Of a DNA stretch of 64,000 bases, positions 46,303-58,172 are shown piece by piece (the first letter of the stretch is position 1; every line of letters starts with the position of its first letter). Source of the DNA: Spirometra erinaceieuropaei (lineage: Eukaryota; Platyhelminthes; Cestoda; Diphyllobothriidea; Diphyllobothriidae); NCBI GenBank assembly GCA_902702965.1, contig CACRXP010000089.1:512914-576913 (forward strand), in the 5' to 3' direction. Below the pieces are notes generated by a model. That model worked only from the letters and a program-made list of their open reading frames with translations, searched no databases and was not told where the DNA came from. The position numbers and the translations under genes are program-made.

Positions 46303-46810
46303 TACTTCGCACGTTGCCATTTCGAGGATACCCGGCCTGTGACCTTCTCCAACGTCGTCTTAACCCCGCCATTGCACGCACGTACCCTGCCGCTAGAATA
46401 AGACTAATTTTCTCTAGCACCCCACTTCTCCGCCTTGAAGGCAAGGATAAGCTGCCAGTTCAGATCTTCTCAATGTGCACTTACGCGTTCACTAAATCCT
46501 GCGGAGCAGGTTATAGTGGTCGATCAACAAGGCACGTATCTAAGCGGATGCGAGAGCACCATCCTGTCTGGCTGTATCAAGGCGAGGAAAAGTCAATTTC
46601 TAGCGGCATTGTGGCTTACTTGGTTAACACCGACCACCCGGTAGACGCCGACCAAGCATTCCGCGTCATCTATAAGGGGCCAGCAAGACGCTCCAAGTCC
46701 CTGCGTTAACCGATACTTGCGACAGCGGAGGCAGTGGCCATATAACTAACGAATCCAGCCTTGTGCTCGCAGAAGGCCTTCATTAAAGCCCTCCAATTAC
46801 CCTGGTCAAA
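46303..46810 (+). pseudogene. Penelope-like element endonuclease, second copy, opposite strand
   Basis: The plus-strand frame from about 46305 to 46709 parallels the minus-strand copy next door: LPFRGYPACDLLQRRLNPAI, ARTYPAARIRLIFS, EGKDKLPVQ, then the nuclease MCTYAFTKSCGAGYSGRS, where YIG is YSG, VSKRMREHHPVW and GIVAYLVNTDHPVD. After the stop at 46707-46709 the family's C-terminal region continues with breaks (LATAEAVAI, NPALCSQKAFIKALQLPW). The copy begins exactly where the inverted neighbour begins and lacks all of the RT, so both are 5'-truncated at the same junction. Its C-terminal peptide resembles the piece in the palindrome at 60.9-61.1 kb more than its neighbour. Confidence 0.7.
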
Positions 46811-46979
46811 CATGAGTCACGAATGTTCAGACCCGCAGCATGGCATGTCGCGTCACAACGACGAAACATAAGCGCAAACCAATCAGACTACCCTACCAAT
46901 TCCCCTCCCCTCTCCCCCTTCCCGTACAACTGACAGAAACCAGCCTATAATTTTCCCGCTGTCTCACACGTTTGAACAG

Positions 46980-47440
46980 GTTTGAGACCGGTGAACCAGT
47001 GTCTTGAGCCTCGACACACACCCGTCACACGTGCAAATCAGCCCACAAGGTTTCAGGACATTAAAACGCCGCATGGGTCTTTTCGGCCACATGCGCATCC
47101 ACAACGGCGGAAATCGCCGCAATGCCAAACTTAAGGCCCAGCCCGCGCATTCCTAAACTTCCGCACTACCAGCTCTACCGCCGTGTACATCGCCACCGCT
47201 AAAACATCGCAATTACCACCAACTTAGCAATTAATAATCCATCTTACACACATTGCCACCGCCCATATCAGCCAGATAGTTCATTTGCAAATACATCATA
47301 CTGAGATCGGCAAACCAATGAGAGGAGCGCCAACATACAGCCCACCCACACGTCTCAACTACCCACACTACCTACGGCCACTCAGTCACCGAATAACCCT
47401 ATCCAGCTGCAAATCACCGTAGCCCAAATGCCAACCGGCA
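46980..47440 (+). pseudogene. C2H2-like zinc-finger tail of a LINE, decayed
   Basis: The plus-strand frames give RMGLFGHMRIHNGGNRRNAK and, after a gap with stops, a HLQIHHTEIGKPMRGAPTYS segment, then RLNYPHYLRPLSHRITL. Repeated G(L)FGHMRIH and HLQIHHTE units with lost cysteines match the C2H2-like repeats common next to LINE RTs in flatworm genomes, where they are often annotated as C2H2-type proteins. The finger cysteines are mostly gone, so no zinc binding is expected. The proposed family link is from memory, not a search. Confidence 0.45.
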
Positions 47441-47939
47441 CACTGCCAATCCAACTCACCTCCAACTCAAACTCCCCTTATATCGTCTGTCACACGGACA
47501 GAAGAAGCACCTTTTCCATAAGTTAGAGGCATGCACTTTGGAGCAATCTGACATCCGACGGGGTCGTGTATGGTATACGTATACGGGTCTCTACAGCTTC
47601 ATCAGCCAATACGTTAATTTTATCGCCAGGCGGTTGACGGGTATGGACAGTGGACTGGTGCATGGAAGAGAGAAAAGAGAGTGACTGAGACCGATACTGA
47701 GGAATCCATCGACACCGTATCACATAGCTCACCGCAATAAATTTGACGTGCTTTGAAAGTATCATGATTTGTCAGAAAACGAGGTCCCAAAAGCAGCCGG
47801 CTGATTGCCCAACTCGGTCCTCGTGGTCAGTGCCGTGTATATGAGGAAGATGAGCAAAATGGCTTCTTCTCAGTAGGGCCTCTATGACACTTGTGGACGC
47901 GCGCTCTGAGCCGACCTTTTTCGTGAGAGCTGAATTCAC
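47441..47939. other. Unassigned GC-richer repeat-like sequence
   Basis: This separates the LINE tail from the 0.44-kb tandem repeat. Minus-strand frames of 80 and 126 codons lie here and over the adjoining repeat but have no motif and are probably chance. No match to other parts of the window was noticed, except that the repeat modules begin at its right edge. Confidence 0.3.
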
Positions 47940-48680
47940 TTTGCAAAAACCCGTTTGTATGTTGTGTGTGTGTAGACGGGCGTGTATACAGTAACTGCGC
48001 CTTGCCCGTCTTCGGTCGTCTTGACATTGTCTTGCCGCTGGACCCAGGGGGTGAGGGAAGAAGGAGTGCGGCTGATATTGTATACCTTCGCTATCATTAT
48101 AAACTAATTCAGACGTAAGCCACCGGTGCAACCGACACTCCACTGCTTGCATCGTTCTTTGCGGCGTTTACGTTATCATGCAGGACGTAAAAAATACCTG
48201 TACACGTTAAGTATTTTGAGCGTCTGCTATGCGGTGATCAGCAAACCATGGCCCTCGCGGCCAGGTATGCGCCGTCAATTCTCTGTCACTCCCAGTAGAT
48301 GCACTTTGGCTCCCACTGGGTACCATGGCCGCTAGTCATCCTCGTTTTTCTGGCCTGCCGTTATGCTGTTTTTGGTTAAAATCCTGGTCAAGTCTTTGTT
48401 GTTGACCAGGGGGTGTGGTGGTAAGACTAAGTAGGCGTCCAGCTGTGCCAACTACCTGCTCTTTCTCCTGTTCTGTTGACAGTCTTGACACTGGGTTCAG
48501 GAGTGAAAGAAGAACGAGAGATGGCAGCATATGCTCTGCAAGTCTACTCTCGTTATAAACTTATCCCCGCGCTACTTACCGTGCCTGCTGTGGAGCACAC
48601 GATGGACATCGCTGGGCAGGACGGTCGAACTGTCGTATTAAGCACGTTAAATAAACGTTTGTGTGAATTAATTTGCTTTC
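47940..48680 (+). repeat. Two tandem modules of the ~0.44-kb repeat (locus 2)
   Basis: The first module (about 47955-48130) has GTCTTGACATTGTCTTG, a CCAGGGGGTGAGGGAAGAAGG block, ATTATAAAC near 48097 and GACGTAAGCCACCGG. The second (about 48366-48670) has AAAATCCTGGTCAAG, GTTGACCAGGGGGTGTGGTG, TCTTGACACTGGG, GTTATAAAC near 48550, GGAGCACACGATGGACATCG and GGTCGAACTGTC. Each block has its counterpart in the same order at 895-1625. An AATAAA follows at about 48649. TATA-like box, R-like stretch and polyadenylation signal in that order suggest an LTR-like or TRIM-like unit. Confidence 0.55.
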
Positions 48681-51016
48681 ACAAAACACTGATCTAATTG
48701 TATGATTCTTATAAACGAGTGCAATGATATAACTCTTACGTTGTGGATACGGCAAAGAAGTCATAAATGTGGCTGGATATGCATAATACCATTTAAGAGA
48801 AGACATAGAGCAGTATAAGCACACAACCATTAGAAAGACGCAAGCTTAGGAAACCTGTGTTTCTCTCTAGAAAGAATGATTTAAAATTTGAGGTCTTACT
48901 AAGGAACTCATGCATAGAAGCGATATCTCAAACAGTTACTCGGATATACTATGTAAAATGCTCCGCATTCTTTTATCCTCTCCAGAGCAATCAGTACAAC
49001 TATTATTTAAACGACTTTTTATTTACCCCTAGGCCTCGTTTGCATCTGGCGGAGGCTTAAATTGTTCTGGAAGGCTTCTCATCCTAAAAGCTTGTAAAAT
49101 ACCAACTATGGTAAGATAACAGAGGTGCAAGGAATAAACAAATGATGGATGAACATCCCTAGACCCGAATAACACACATCGAAATAACTGAGCCTAACGT
49201 AACGAAATAAGCTTACAAAACACGTAGATAGGGAGTCGTCGAAGTTTCTGAAGTGGAACCACATATTACCGTATATAAAAACGGCTGCTGTCCTTAGAGG
49301 TTTTGCGAACCCCACTGGGATACTTTGTCCTACTTGCAAGACACTTCAATCTTCTTTAGAGCACTAAGGTTTTCAGAAACATAGTCTGTAAACACCCGCA
49401 TCATGACTGCAAAATATTTGAAGCGAAGTCCAAATTGTTTTCTATGGAACGAAGTATGTTCTTAGGAAAACACTTATGGAAGCACTCATAGGTTAAATAG
49501 AAAATATATATAATTATTCAACATTATATGGGAATGACTGGAGTTAGTCCGTTTGGATGTCGGTACACAGCGTTTGCGAATAGGCAGACGTGAATAAGAT
49601 GAAAAATGGAAGGAGTTCTTCAAAGAAGTCGAGTTGCATATGTGAATTTTCGAGCTGGTTACACCAACCCGTCGTCACACGAAATGAAAACAAGGAATTA
49701 TGCCGGATAACAGAAAGCAACCGCACACGAATGCAAAAAGAAAGGGGAATGACAATGTTTTTGGAGGTACACTTCTGTCAGATTTGCAAAATTACTGGAA
49801 GTATTTGGATTGTCTAGTTGTCATGTCAAATGTTAATTTCAGTTAAACCACAATTAGATGTCTACTGTTTTAATAGAAACCTGAGTCGCATACCAATTTC
49901 AAGTCCATATGTCTACTGCTAAAATGCAAAATCTTAACTAAAATGTGCCTACAGACGCACATTAGCATTAAAATACGGCTAATTTATTTAAGCAGTCAGC
50001 CAAACAGTCGAATAGTTGAGAAAACTACCCTTGCCTAGCATTGAGAAATTGTCATGCCTACTATGTGTTCATCGGCCAGAGTGGCTTTCAATTACTCATA
50101 GTCGTAATGGATGCAGTTTGCCAAAAATTGTGTCACTGGCTTTACTTCTTTGGAGTCTAATCTTATGTCACTATACAACTGCAATGAGCATCTGAAATAA
50201 GCGAATAGTAGTGTATGTGTGGGAGAGAGTGTAAGTACCCTATTGTTTTACGTACGTCCGTTTTCGGTGACGTGAGTGCTCTCCTTCCCATTGACACACG
50301 TTTACCGTTTGAGTATTTCCCATTAGTTTGCGCTAACTGACTTAAACTGCATTCTTTGCCAGCTTAGAAGATTTCCTTGAAAGCATTTTATAATCAGAAT
50401 GATCTTTATTTTCTTGAGTGCATGGTGTATACTGCTCACTTGTGCGCCCTACTCAGGATAAAAAATATAAAATTTTGTCCAAACGGCAGGCTTTCTAATA
50501 AGCTTGAAAGGGAAAATCTGTTCTAAGACCGCTTTGGTGGGATGTAAATTCTAAAATAAAAGTAGAGATTTGCTTTCTTTTATATTTTCGACGCACACTA
50601 ATGCTAACCTTGTAATCATTGTCAAAATAAGACATGTTAAATGTTTTTGTTTACCAGAGTAATAAAGGTGAGATTAACTTATTGCCTTGGGTATTATTGT
50701 CGGATGCATTGTTGACGCTATATGTTGTCGTGCAACGCTCAAACCCCCTGTCGTTTCAGGTACCAAAACAACTTGTCCTGCTTTCAAGGGGACAATCATT
50801 CTTAACTCCAACCACAAATTCCGCATCTACGCCATCAGACTCTGGTCACGTGCACTCCAATACATGTTTTAAATTATAAATCCTATTTTTTTTTAAAATC
50901 GTCAGATTTGTTTTGTCCTATCAACCTGTGGTGCATTTTTATCCTTAGTTGATTGTCTAAGTGCGTAGGCTTATTGTTAGTTTGCTCCTGCAATAATGGA
51001 TGTGAGTTATCTATAA
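48681..51016. other. No gene recognised
   Basis: AT-rich. Frames of 60-81 codons without motifs. The frame at 50687-50872 (plus) is protein-like but has no clear splice sites. Confidence 0.3.
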
Positions 51017-51412
51017 TCACTGAAGAAGCAGGTGGAACGTTAAACTGGACTCCGGCAATACGCCGTGCATCAGTAAACTTTCGGCCATTTTCTGGTGACA
51101 ACAAAATTTAGACAGCAAATCGACTATTACATACGGTTGGTGACCTGTCACCCAAAATATGCGTGGATCTAGCCCTGTTTTATAATTTTGAAATCGAGAC
51201 CTGTTACATCCACAACCTTCGTCCGTTGAGCCCACCTCGATTGCAAAACACATCACCTGTGGTGTATGCACGAACCAATGAGCGAAACTTAAATGTAATA
51301 AAACTAGATCAAAGAGCTGACCATCCCTAGACCCGGTCTTATCAAGAAAATTTAACTCACATTGTAATCCTGGCGCGTAGATTGCAGCAACCAAACATAG
51401 TATTTGAGGCAT
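51017..51412 (-). CDS. Open frame of about 131 codons with signal-peptide-like start, unidentified
   Basis: The minus-strand ATG at 51412 opens MPQILCLVAAIYAPGLQC, which reads like a short signal peptide, followed by a mixed-composition body with seven cysteines (for example VGSTDEGCGCNRSRF, LLSKFCCHQKMAES). It stops at 51017. The opposite strand also has an open, protein-like frame over part of this region, so the strand is not certain. It lies downstream of the exon-like frame at 51533-51793 on the same strand, but the obvious acceptor inside it is in the wrong phase to join. No family recognised. Confidence 0.22.
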   Translation of the reverse strand: MPQILCLVAAIYAPGLQCELNFLDKTGSRDGQLFDLVLLHLSFAHWFVHTPQVMCFAIEVGSTDEGCGCNRSRFQNYKTGLDPRIFWVTGHQPYVIVDLLSKFCCHQKMAESLLMHGVLPESSLTFHLLLQ

Positions 51413-51532
51413 CAATTAAATGACGTAAATCAGTAAGCATCGAATGCTTATGTTTAACAGACTATGAATAATAATATCTTGTGAAGGCGAGTCAGTTTTG
51501 TCCTACTGCTTAGCTTGAGGCACAACTTCTAC

Positions 51533-51793
51533 CTCAAAGAGGACTTTATACGAAACACCGCAGTAACGAGGGTCTTCATAATTTGATTGTCCGCTCAGAA
51601 ACAAGAAAAGTAGAATAAAAAAGACAGATGCTGCTTTGAGTATGACATTTTCCCTGAACCAGCCGAACCGTCTAGCATTACGATTACTGTATACCATCGG
51701 ATCGGTGGTATTTGGCATCTCATAATGCCCCTTATTGAGTGCTGAATGGTCTGAAAAATTCAAAGTTCCAGTTCTTTTCCCTATGAAGAGTTC
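51533..51793 (-). CDS. Possible exon encoding a membrane-anchored segment, unidentified
   Basis: The minus strand has an acceptor-like TTTTCATAATCTGCAG, then 87 open codons in phase 0, ending at TTTGAG|GTAGAAG, a reasonable donor. The product has a polar N-terminal part (ELFIGKRTGTLNFSDHS, MPNTTDPMVYSNRNARRFGW), one strong hydrophobic segment (VILKAASVFFILLFLFLSG) and a short C-terminal piece with NYEDPRYCGVSYK. Basic residues before and a polar stretch after the hydrophobic segment would fit a type II signal anchor. Translation might start at the Met of MPNTTDP. No family identified. Confidence 0.3.
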
Positions 51794-54700
51794 CTGCAGA
51801 TTATGAAAACGGAAACATTTAAAATTGGCCATTTCTGAATGTTCTTTACAGTGTAGCAAGACCTTGGACGTTCGTTTTTCCGTAAATGACTGTGTAATCT
51901 ACGTCGTTACCATTACTAAATGTTTATCATGGTTTCAGAGGTAAACAGTGTCGTTTAAAAGGCCTGCTAGTGCGTCCTTTTATAGTGCGTAATCTGTCCC
52001 ATATGTGCATTTTTAGAATGGTTCTCACGTCCGTTAGTTTTTTTCAAAACGCTACGTTTTATATTAATAAGCACCGTATAAAGCGGCCGTTTAGATATCA
52101 AAGAACATTTTAGACGACAAAATCAACGCCCAACTTTTCTATCCTTAACAGCATAAGAATGGCGTAGCCAATTAAGGCATTTTTAATACGCAGAAGTTAA
52201 AATGATCAATTTTCAAGATTTCTATGTTTAATCATCAAACCACTTGTGTAGGTGGGTAAAGTACAGCTGTGGCAAAACATATGATGGCATATTGGTGGTA
52301 TTAATGTAGTGTACGGCAAATAACCACACAAATGCAAAAGCTAGAAGTCTCAAAAAAGAGTGAGTTTCTGTTTATGAGGATAGTTTCGTTATTTATATAC
52401 TGTTCAACTTCGTTTTTGCGAGCAAAAATCTAGTTTGTAATAGACAAATGCCATTTCGACAGGCCTTTCTAATTTGCATTAATGCCGCTTACTAGAGAAA
52501 TTCGCATAGCAGACAGCCATGCTCTGCCGTTTCGACTACCATGGACATTTATGTAGATACATGGAAAACTTGGTTTTCATTTTAATGTACTAGTTAATGA
52601 TAAAGAAGGTTCAAACGAGGTTTCGAAGTACGTTTTTTGTGGAATGCAGCCATAAGCATTTTGCACTTATGGTTAAATTGAATCACTTGATTCAGTTAGC
52701 TTCTGTGCACTTAACCTGTATAATTTCCTGGCATATATTGTTTTAGTTATTTAGAAGTGTATTGCTTTTGTTAGATGTCTGATCAGTTTCCCGCTACACG
52801 AAACTTTAAAATGGTTTATGCAGCGAATTTTCAGGCTCCGCGAGTGAATACAATGTTCCTAGAGGAATGCGAGTGCCTCGGATCGGTGGAAGAATGTATT
52901 GAATTTTAATGCTTCCAACGCCTGAATTTATCTTTAAGGACGTATTCAGGTTTACAACTGAACCACCAGTTTGATCAGAATGTACCAAAACGCAAAACAT
53001 TCAAAATGTACTACGAAAGAAAACCTAGTCGGATTTGATGCCGCTTGTTTAAATAACAATTTTAAACCTGTTGCCATAAGTTCAGCAGTGTACGCACATG
53101 AAGTCCGGCTACATTTGTTGTTATTTCTCGAATAATCAGCACAGTCATCAATCAGTCAATTGATTTACAGCCCGCACCGCGAAACTGATGGAAACTACAG
53201 AAAACTTTAATCCTTATACAAAAATAAGATTATTGTATGGAATATGCAGGGGTTCTAAATGCATCTCTTACCGTCTATCACAATATGCTGTTCATAATTT
53301 ACTGATAAGCAAGGCAATGAGCAAACAAACGAATATCTCAAGACACGGTCAGAGGATATGGTTTTCCCCGCTGCTTGACCGACCTGATTCTCACTCATTA
53401 AGAGTGCAGTAACTATTTTTTATGCAACGGAACTAGCAACGCAAGTCTTCCTCCAAAATTGGCGACTTGTATTATGTACGTGCAATATAAATCTCACAAA
53501 TATACCAAAAGTCAATAGTTTTCCATATTCGACCAAAATCTTTTAATATACCCACGGAAAGGAAAGTGTATTGTTTGTTTAAAATGTAAGACAACAAGAC
53601 ACTTGTCGCGTCTGATAACAGAGCTTTCCTGGTTGTTCAAGTCCACTAGTTCTTATAATATATAATGTATTATTATATTATATATAGCTATATTGCGTTA
53701 CACATATGTCATTTATCGGGCGTTCGCGCTAGTAAAAATAGTAAGCATTTTCACTGATAAAGAAGAAGAGAACTCAGAGGGGTATGAAACGTTGCATCAT
53801 AAACATGCGGATGAATTTTTAAGGCTTTTATCTATAGGATGACATGTTTAAGTCGAGTTTTTGACTTAAAAGAACAAACTACACGCCAGGAGTGATATTT
53901 TGTTCAAATTAATATCATAGGTTATATCTATCTTTTTAGATGAGGATGCTTTGTTTCCTGGTTTGGAAAAACTATTTTCAAATTTTTAAAATGCCTTACA
54001 AGTACACGAACGTCCCGAATGGGTGCTGAGGCTAGGAAAATGATCGCGCTGATGCAGATTTTCAAGCATATGAGTTTTATAAGCATTACACCAAGCAAGT
54101 TTTTTGACATTACTTTAAAATATCTGTAGGTATTGTTTCCTTGAAAACCACTTAACGAACATGAAAACAAACGATGCATATTGCAAGATATATAAATTAA
54201 GAGAATGAACTTTTGACTACAGTGGATTATGAACAGCATAGCACAATACAGATAAAGTCATGCTTTGCAGGCCGTTTTTGCTATAACTTAAACCAGACAA
54301 CTGTTTGAGAAATGAATGCATCTTGGAGGACATCTATTTGGCCGATTTCCGAGAATTCGTGATGAAGAACTAAAAGAAAAAATGAAAACACGATATACAA
54401 AGTGTCTTCTAAATTTGCCAGGAGGACAAATGAGATGAAGGAATCATTTATGGGCTATCGTATACGCCTAAAAAAGTGCACATTTTATGAAACATATAGT
54501 CATAATCAGAAATAGCATAGCTGATAAAAATGCAGGAACTCCACTGCATACCCGATTGCTTCGACATTTAATCGGCTGATCTTTGCAAAGCCAAAAATCA
54601 AATACTTTTACTGAAAACTAGCGCCCCTTTAAACTCCGGTAAGGCGGGCATTTCCCATTAAAAATTAAGCTAACTGTTAAGGTTAAAACCCTTCTCATTC

Positions 54701-55340
54701 CATTTAAAATCAAAGTTAAATAAAGATTACTTTTTCATCTAACTGTGAACTCATTGTCAATAAATAACAACTTCAAACCCAGATGCAGTTATTTATTAAA
54801 CCTCAGATATCTACAATCGAATCCATTTAATCTGCAAAGCCAGGCGGGGCAATTAGCTTTACTTTTCGTTACCCAAAAACAGTTAGCTTTGAACGACAAA
54901 CGATTTTTGCGATTTTTATTTTCCACCTAACGGATCACTTGACTGTCTTCCGTATTGAGACATAGGATCATCCCTTAGTGATTCAAGGCGGATCTGACGA
55001 CCCAATCTCAAATTTGCGCAGTTTTGGATTTACCAACTAAACTTAACGCGTTTTATCATCCGCTGTTTTATTCCTCTTAGGGTAATTCTGCGCTATGTAG
55101 ACAGCGACTGGTCTTCATGTAACTGCGCAAAGGCAGAGCATGGCAGCTTTGCTATAGCGCCCTTACCTGCGAAAGATTCAGCGCGTTTACGCTGTGTTTA
55201 CGGGACGATGACAGACCAGCAGGTAAATTAAGTTTGCTCTGAAAATAGAAGGAAAGGAGGCATTTGAAATAAGCAGATGAAGACGACCACATGTCTGGCT
55301 GGACAATGATGTTCAATAAGAATATTTAAACTCAAAGTTT
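51794..55340. other. AT-rich stretch without a recognised gene
   Basis: Frames of up to 103 codons (53928-54239 minus) lack motifs. A very AT-rich, partly self-complementary tract lies at about 53656-53695 (TATAATATATAATG and similar). Nothing else stood out. Confidence 0.3.
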
Positions 55341-55790
55341 AATATATACTCATATTGACCCAACTGTGTAAAACTCGTCGCCTCGGTGGGACTTGAACCC
55401 ACGCAGTTAGGGAAAGGTTTTAATACAGCCAATGCTCAATATGAATTATTCATAAACTGCAAAGAAATCTATAAAATAACATGAGCCTGGTAGTCATCTG
55501 GTGGATTCTAGGTGAATTACTTAGGAAATCCTACTTGGGCAGTCAAATTGTTGTATCAGATTCGGTGGATTTCAGACGTTGCAGTAGGTTGGGCGGGTAA
55601 CTTCACCCACATGTGATTAAACTCGAGTCGTTCGGCGGGGCCTCGTAGTTCAGGTGGTTAAAGCGTTGGTTGTACTAAAGCCTTCTCCTTAATGCGTGGA
55701 TTCGAAGCCCACCGATGCGCCGATTTTTTCATTGTTGGATCCATATCAACTAATCAAAATCCTCCAAAATATCTATGAAGCAAATATATA
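55341..55790. repeat. tRNA-ended foldback element, full copy 2
   Basis: Left inverted end: tail ATACTCATATTGACCCAACT, spacer and an outward (minus) tRNA-like module 55378-55435 with B-box complement GGGACTTGAACCC, truncated before its A box. It is followed by an inner tail copy (CAATATGAATTATTCATAAA), the centre (GAGCCTGGTAGTCATCTGG, GGAAATCCTACTTGGGCAG, ATCAGATTCGGTGGATTTC) and a plus-strand tRNA-like module 55640-55721 (GCCTCGTAGTTCAGGTGGTT, GGATTCGAAGCCC, ACCGATGCGCC). The outer tail follows to about 55790. The centre is in the opposite orientation to the 23.0-kb copy relative to the plus strand. Confidence 0.75.
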
Positions 55791-58050
55791 TATATCTTTA
55801 AAGATCACAAACGCCGCATATAATTTGCTGTGAAAGATTGATTCATTTTCGCTAAAACCCTTATCAATATTTCCGAACAACGCCCCAATTTTTCATCAAA
55901 TTTTAAGTTTGTTTACACGCATTCATTTAAACGGGACGTTATATTCTTAATCCGTATGCATGTTCACAGGTTGTCTAAAATTCATTAACCAAACTGGCAC
56001 TGTCGGCTAAGCTATCTTACGCTTGAATTGTTAATGACCCTAGAAAACCTTAAGGAAACTCGTCAGAAAGACACCGCTGCTAGTATGAATACATTTGTGA
56101 CATTTTGCATTAACAGTAAATTTGCATGCCACTTTAACGACAGCGAGAAAATAATACAAACTTCTTCTGCCAATATTTAAAGATAACTGAGTAAGTCTCT
56201 ACTATAAGGATAAAACGTTCATTCGGAGATCTGAATAAATACTGCCGTGCGTTCAAGTTTCGGACTACATTTAATACTTCAGCACAAACATGACTGAAAG
56301 GATTAATTATATTGCCGGAGAAGGGAAACCTCAAACTGACATATTTCAGATCGTTTCCTATAAATAAAAAAGGCGGAAAAGAAACAACTATACCTAAAAC
56401 CAAGCTTGCCATATAAAGTCGGACGAAAAATCCTTGTTTAGTTACTAATTCCCTATATTTGATGCAAAATAGCGTTATAGTTCTTACTCCTATACCAAAA
56501 TATGTCGACGAATAGGAATAAAAAAAATCAAAACATGGACGATTCTCGTTATTTTATGGGATCAAACAAGCGTCCCTGAGATAGTGATTCAGGGTTCCGT
56601 AGCTTGACCTTCTGGAAACCGCCGCTGTTTCTGCAAACGTACTTCAATATTTTTTACAAATAATAATAAACTAGTATGGTCGTAGATAAAAAAGCCCACA
56701 AAATTTTATATCGATTGCTAAGGTTTGCGACCTTTGTACAGGCACTGCTATGCCTAACTGTACAAAACGCATAGCGGCCCTTTGTTAAGATGGTTAATTT
56801 TGTTGTATATGATTGATGGGCTCACGTACAGGCCGTAGTATGAAGCCAGGCAGTGATCACTCTTACCACTCTTTCAGTATGACTAAGGACTTCCGTTGAA
56901 GCTTTACACTAGTACCGAACTGTCGCCCTAAAAACCAACAAACGTATTCTAGTATATTGTGCCACAATAAACTATTTAATCGTCACGGTAATTGCGATGA
57001 AACCTACAATTTGTGAGAGGTTGAACACAGTAGGCAAGTGGGCCATGATCTAAGGCATCGAAATTTTTAATGATAGTATGTTTTAATTTGGACACTAATA
57101 TTTATACACCAGGGAAGACCTGGTAGATCAGAGGTGGAGGTCAGGCGTTCCGTTCCGCTTGAAAACTCTTTATGTATTGCGTCGTGATACTGCGTTGTAT
57201 GGAACCAGTATTGGAAGTGATACTAAGTTCTTCATATACATATCGGAAAACAAAGCAATCAAGGCGGCTATCGATCTGTACTGAAAAGTACTAGACAAAT
57301 TGAAGCAAATTGTAACGCCTGCATCAAGAGTTTTGCCAAAATGCAAATGTTTTTCAGAACGTTTTGGTAAACCAAACGATCCTCTGTCAAACCTTTAAAC
57401 CCGATTATATTGATCAAAGGGAAAAAGCGATATCATCTGGTGTGTTTTGTTTATGTCAGCGTCCTTGCAAAGTACAGTTAATTAAATATATCACTGTTTC
57501 CCTCAAATCTCCCATGGCTTTATACATTTTGCTGCCAATTCTGGTTAACATTTGAGCCACCAAGAAAAACTCAGTTAAAAAGACTGCCCTTGCCTTCAGT
57601 ATCCGGCGGCTCGACTGATAAAACATATCTCAGAACTCACACGGCATCACAACCACCAATATTTCCGTAAAACGAAGCTGAAAACTCCAGCAAAGCGCTA
57701 TCTTTCAGTTAAAAAGGATACTTTACCCGCCTGTGCCATTAAGTTAATTTTCTTACCGAAAGGCTAAACAGGACTGCTTTGCGCGTTTGCGTTGACCTGC
57801 TCAAGTCCATCGTGGTCAAATTTGGTAATTACTTAGGATCAACCCTTGCTGATCAAGGTTAATTACGATAACCGACCGTAATGGCTAATCGTAAGCACAT
57901 ATATAAATCGGCCGACGATTGTCTTTGTGGCTGATACGCTAAATGGTTATCCTAGCGTTGAAATCAACTCTTGTTCGACAAGAAACGTAAATAGTCATTT
58001 TTTACTAAATAGAGATTTAGCTGGGCGCCAATAATAAAATACTGTAAACC
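55791..58050. other. No gene recognised
   Basis: AT-rich. The 92-codon minus frame at 56134-56412 starts at an ATG and has protein-like composition but no motif and no convincing splice sites. Not called. Confidence 0.3.
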
Positions 58051-58172
58051 CGGCATCCTTGCGTGATCAAATAATCAAGGTTAATGAGAGAACACAACTT
58101 AAGTAAATTTTCTAATCTTAAACACATTTTAAAATGTCGATCGACATTTCGTGTGATCAGCCACCGACTTTA
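58051..58172 (+). repeat. Fragment of an arm of the 0.96-kb foldback family
   Basis: CGGCATCC, then TGATCAAATAATCAAGG, AAGTAAATTTTCTAATC, AATGTCGATCGACATTTCGT and CAGCCACCGACTT parallel the right arm of the copy at 40624-41599 (41459-41599: GACATCCCG, AAATGTCGGTTGACATTTCA, TAGCCCACCTACTG). Divergence is high and no inverted partner was found nearby. Confidence 0.45.

Noticed and set aside
46435..46644. Plus-strand 69-codon frame
   Set aside because: Out-of-frame shadow of the PLE endonuclease at 46303-46810.
53656..53695. AT-rich inverted repeat as an origin or cruciform element
   Set aside because: Pairing is imperfect and such tracts are expected in sequence this AT-rich.
56134..56412. 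92-codon minus-strand frame as a small gene
   Set aside because: Protein-like and ATG-initiated, but no domain, no supporting splice sites and no second line of evidence.
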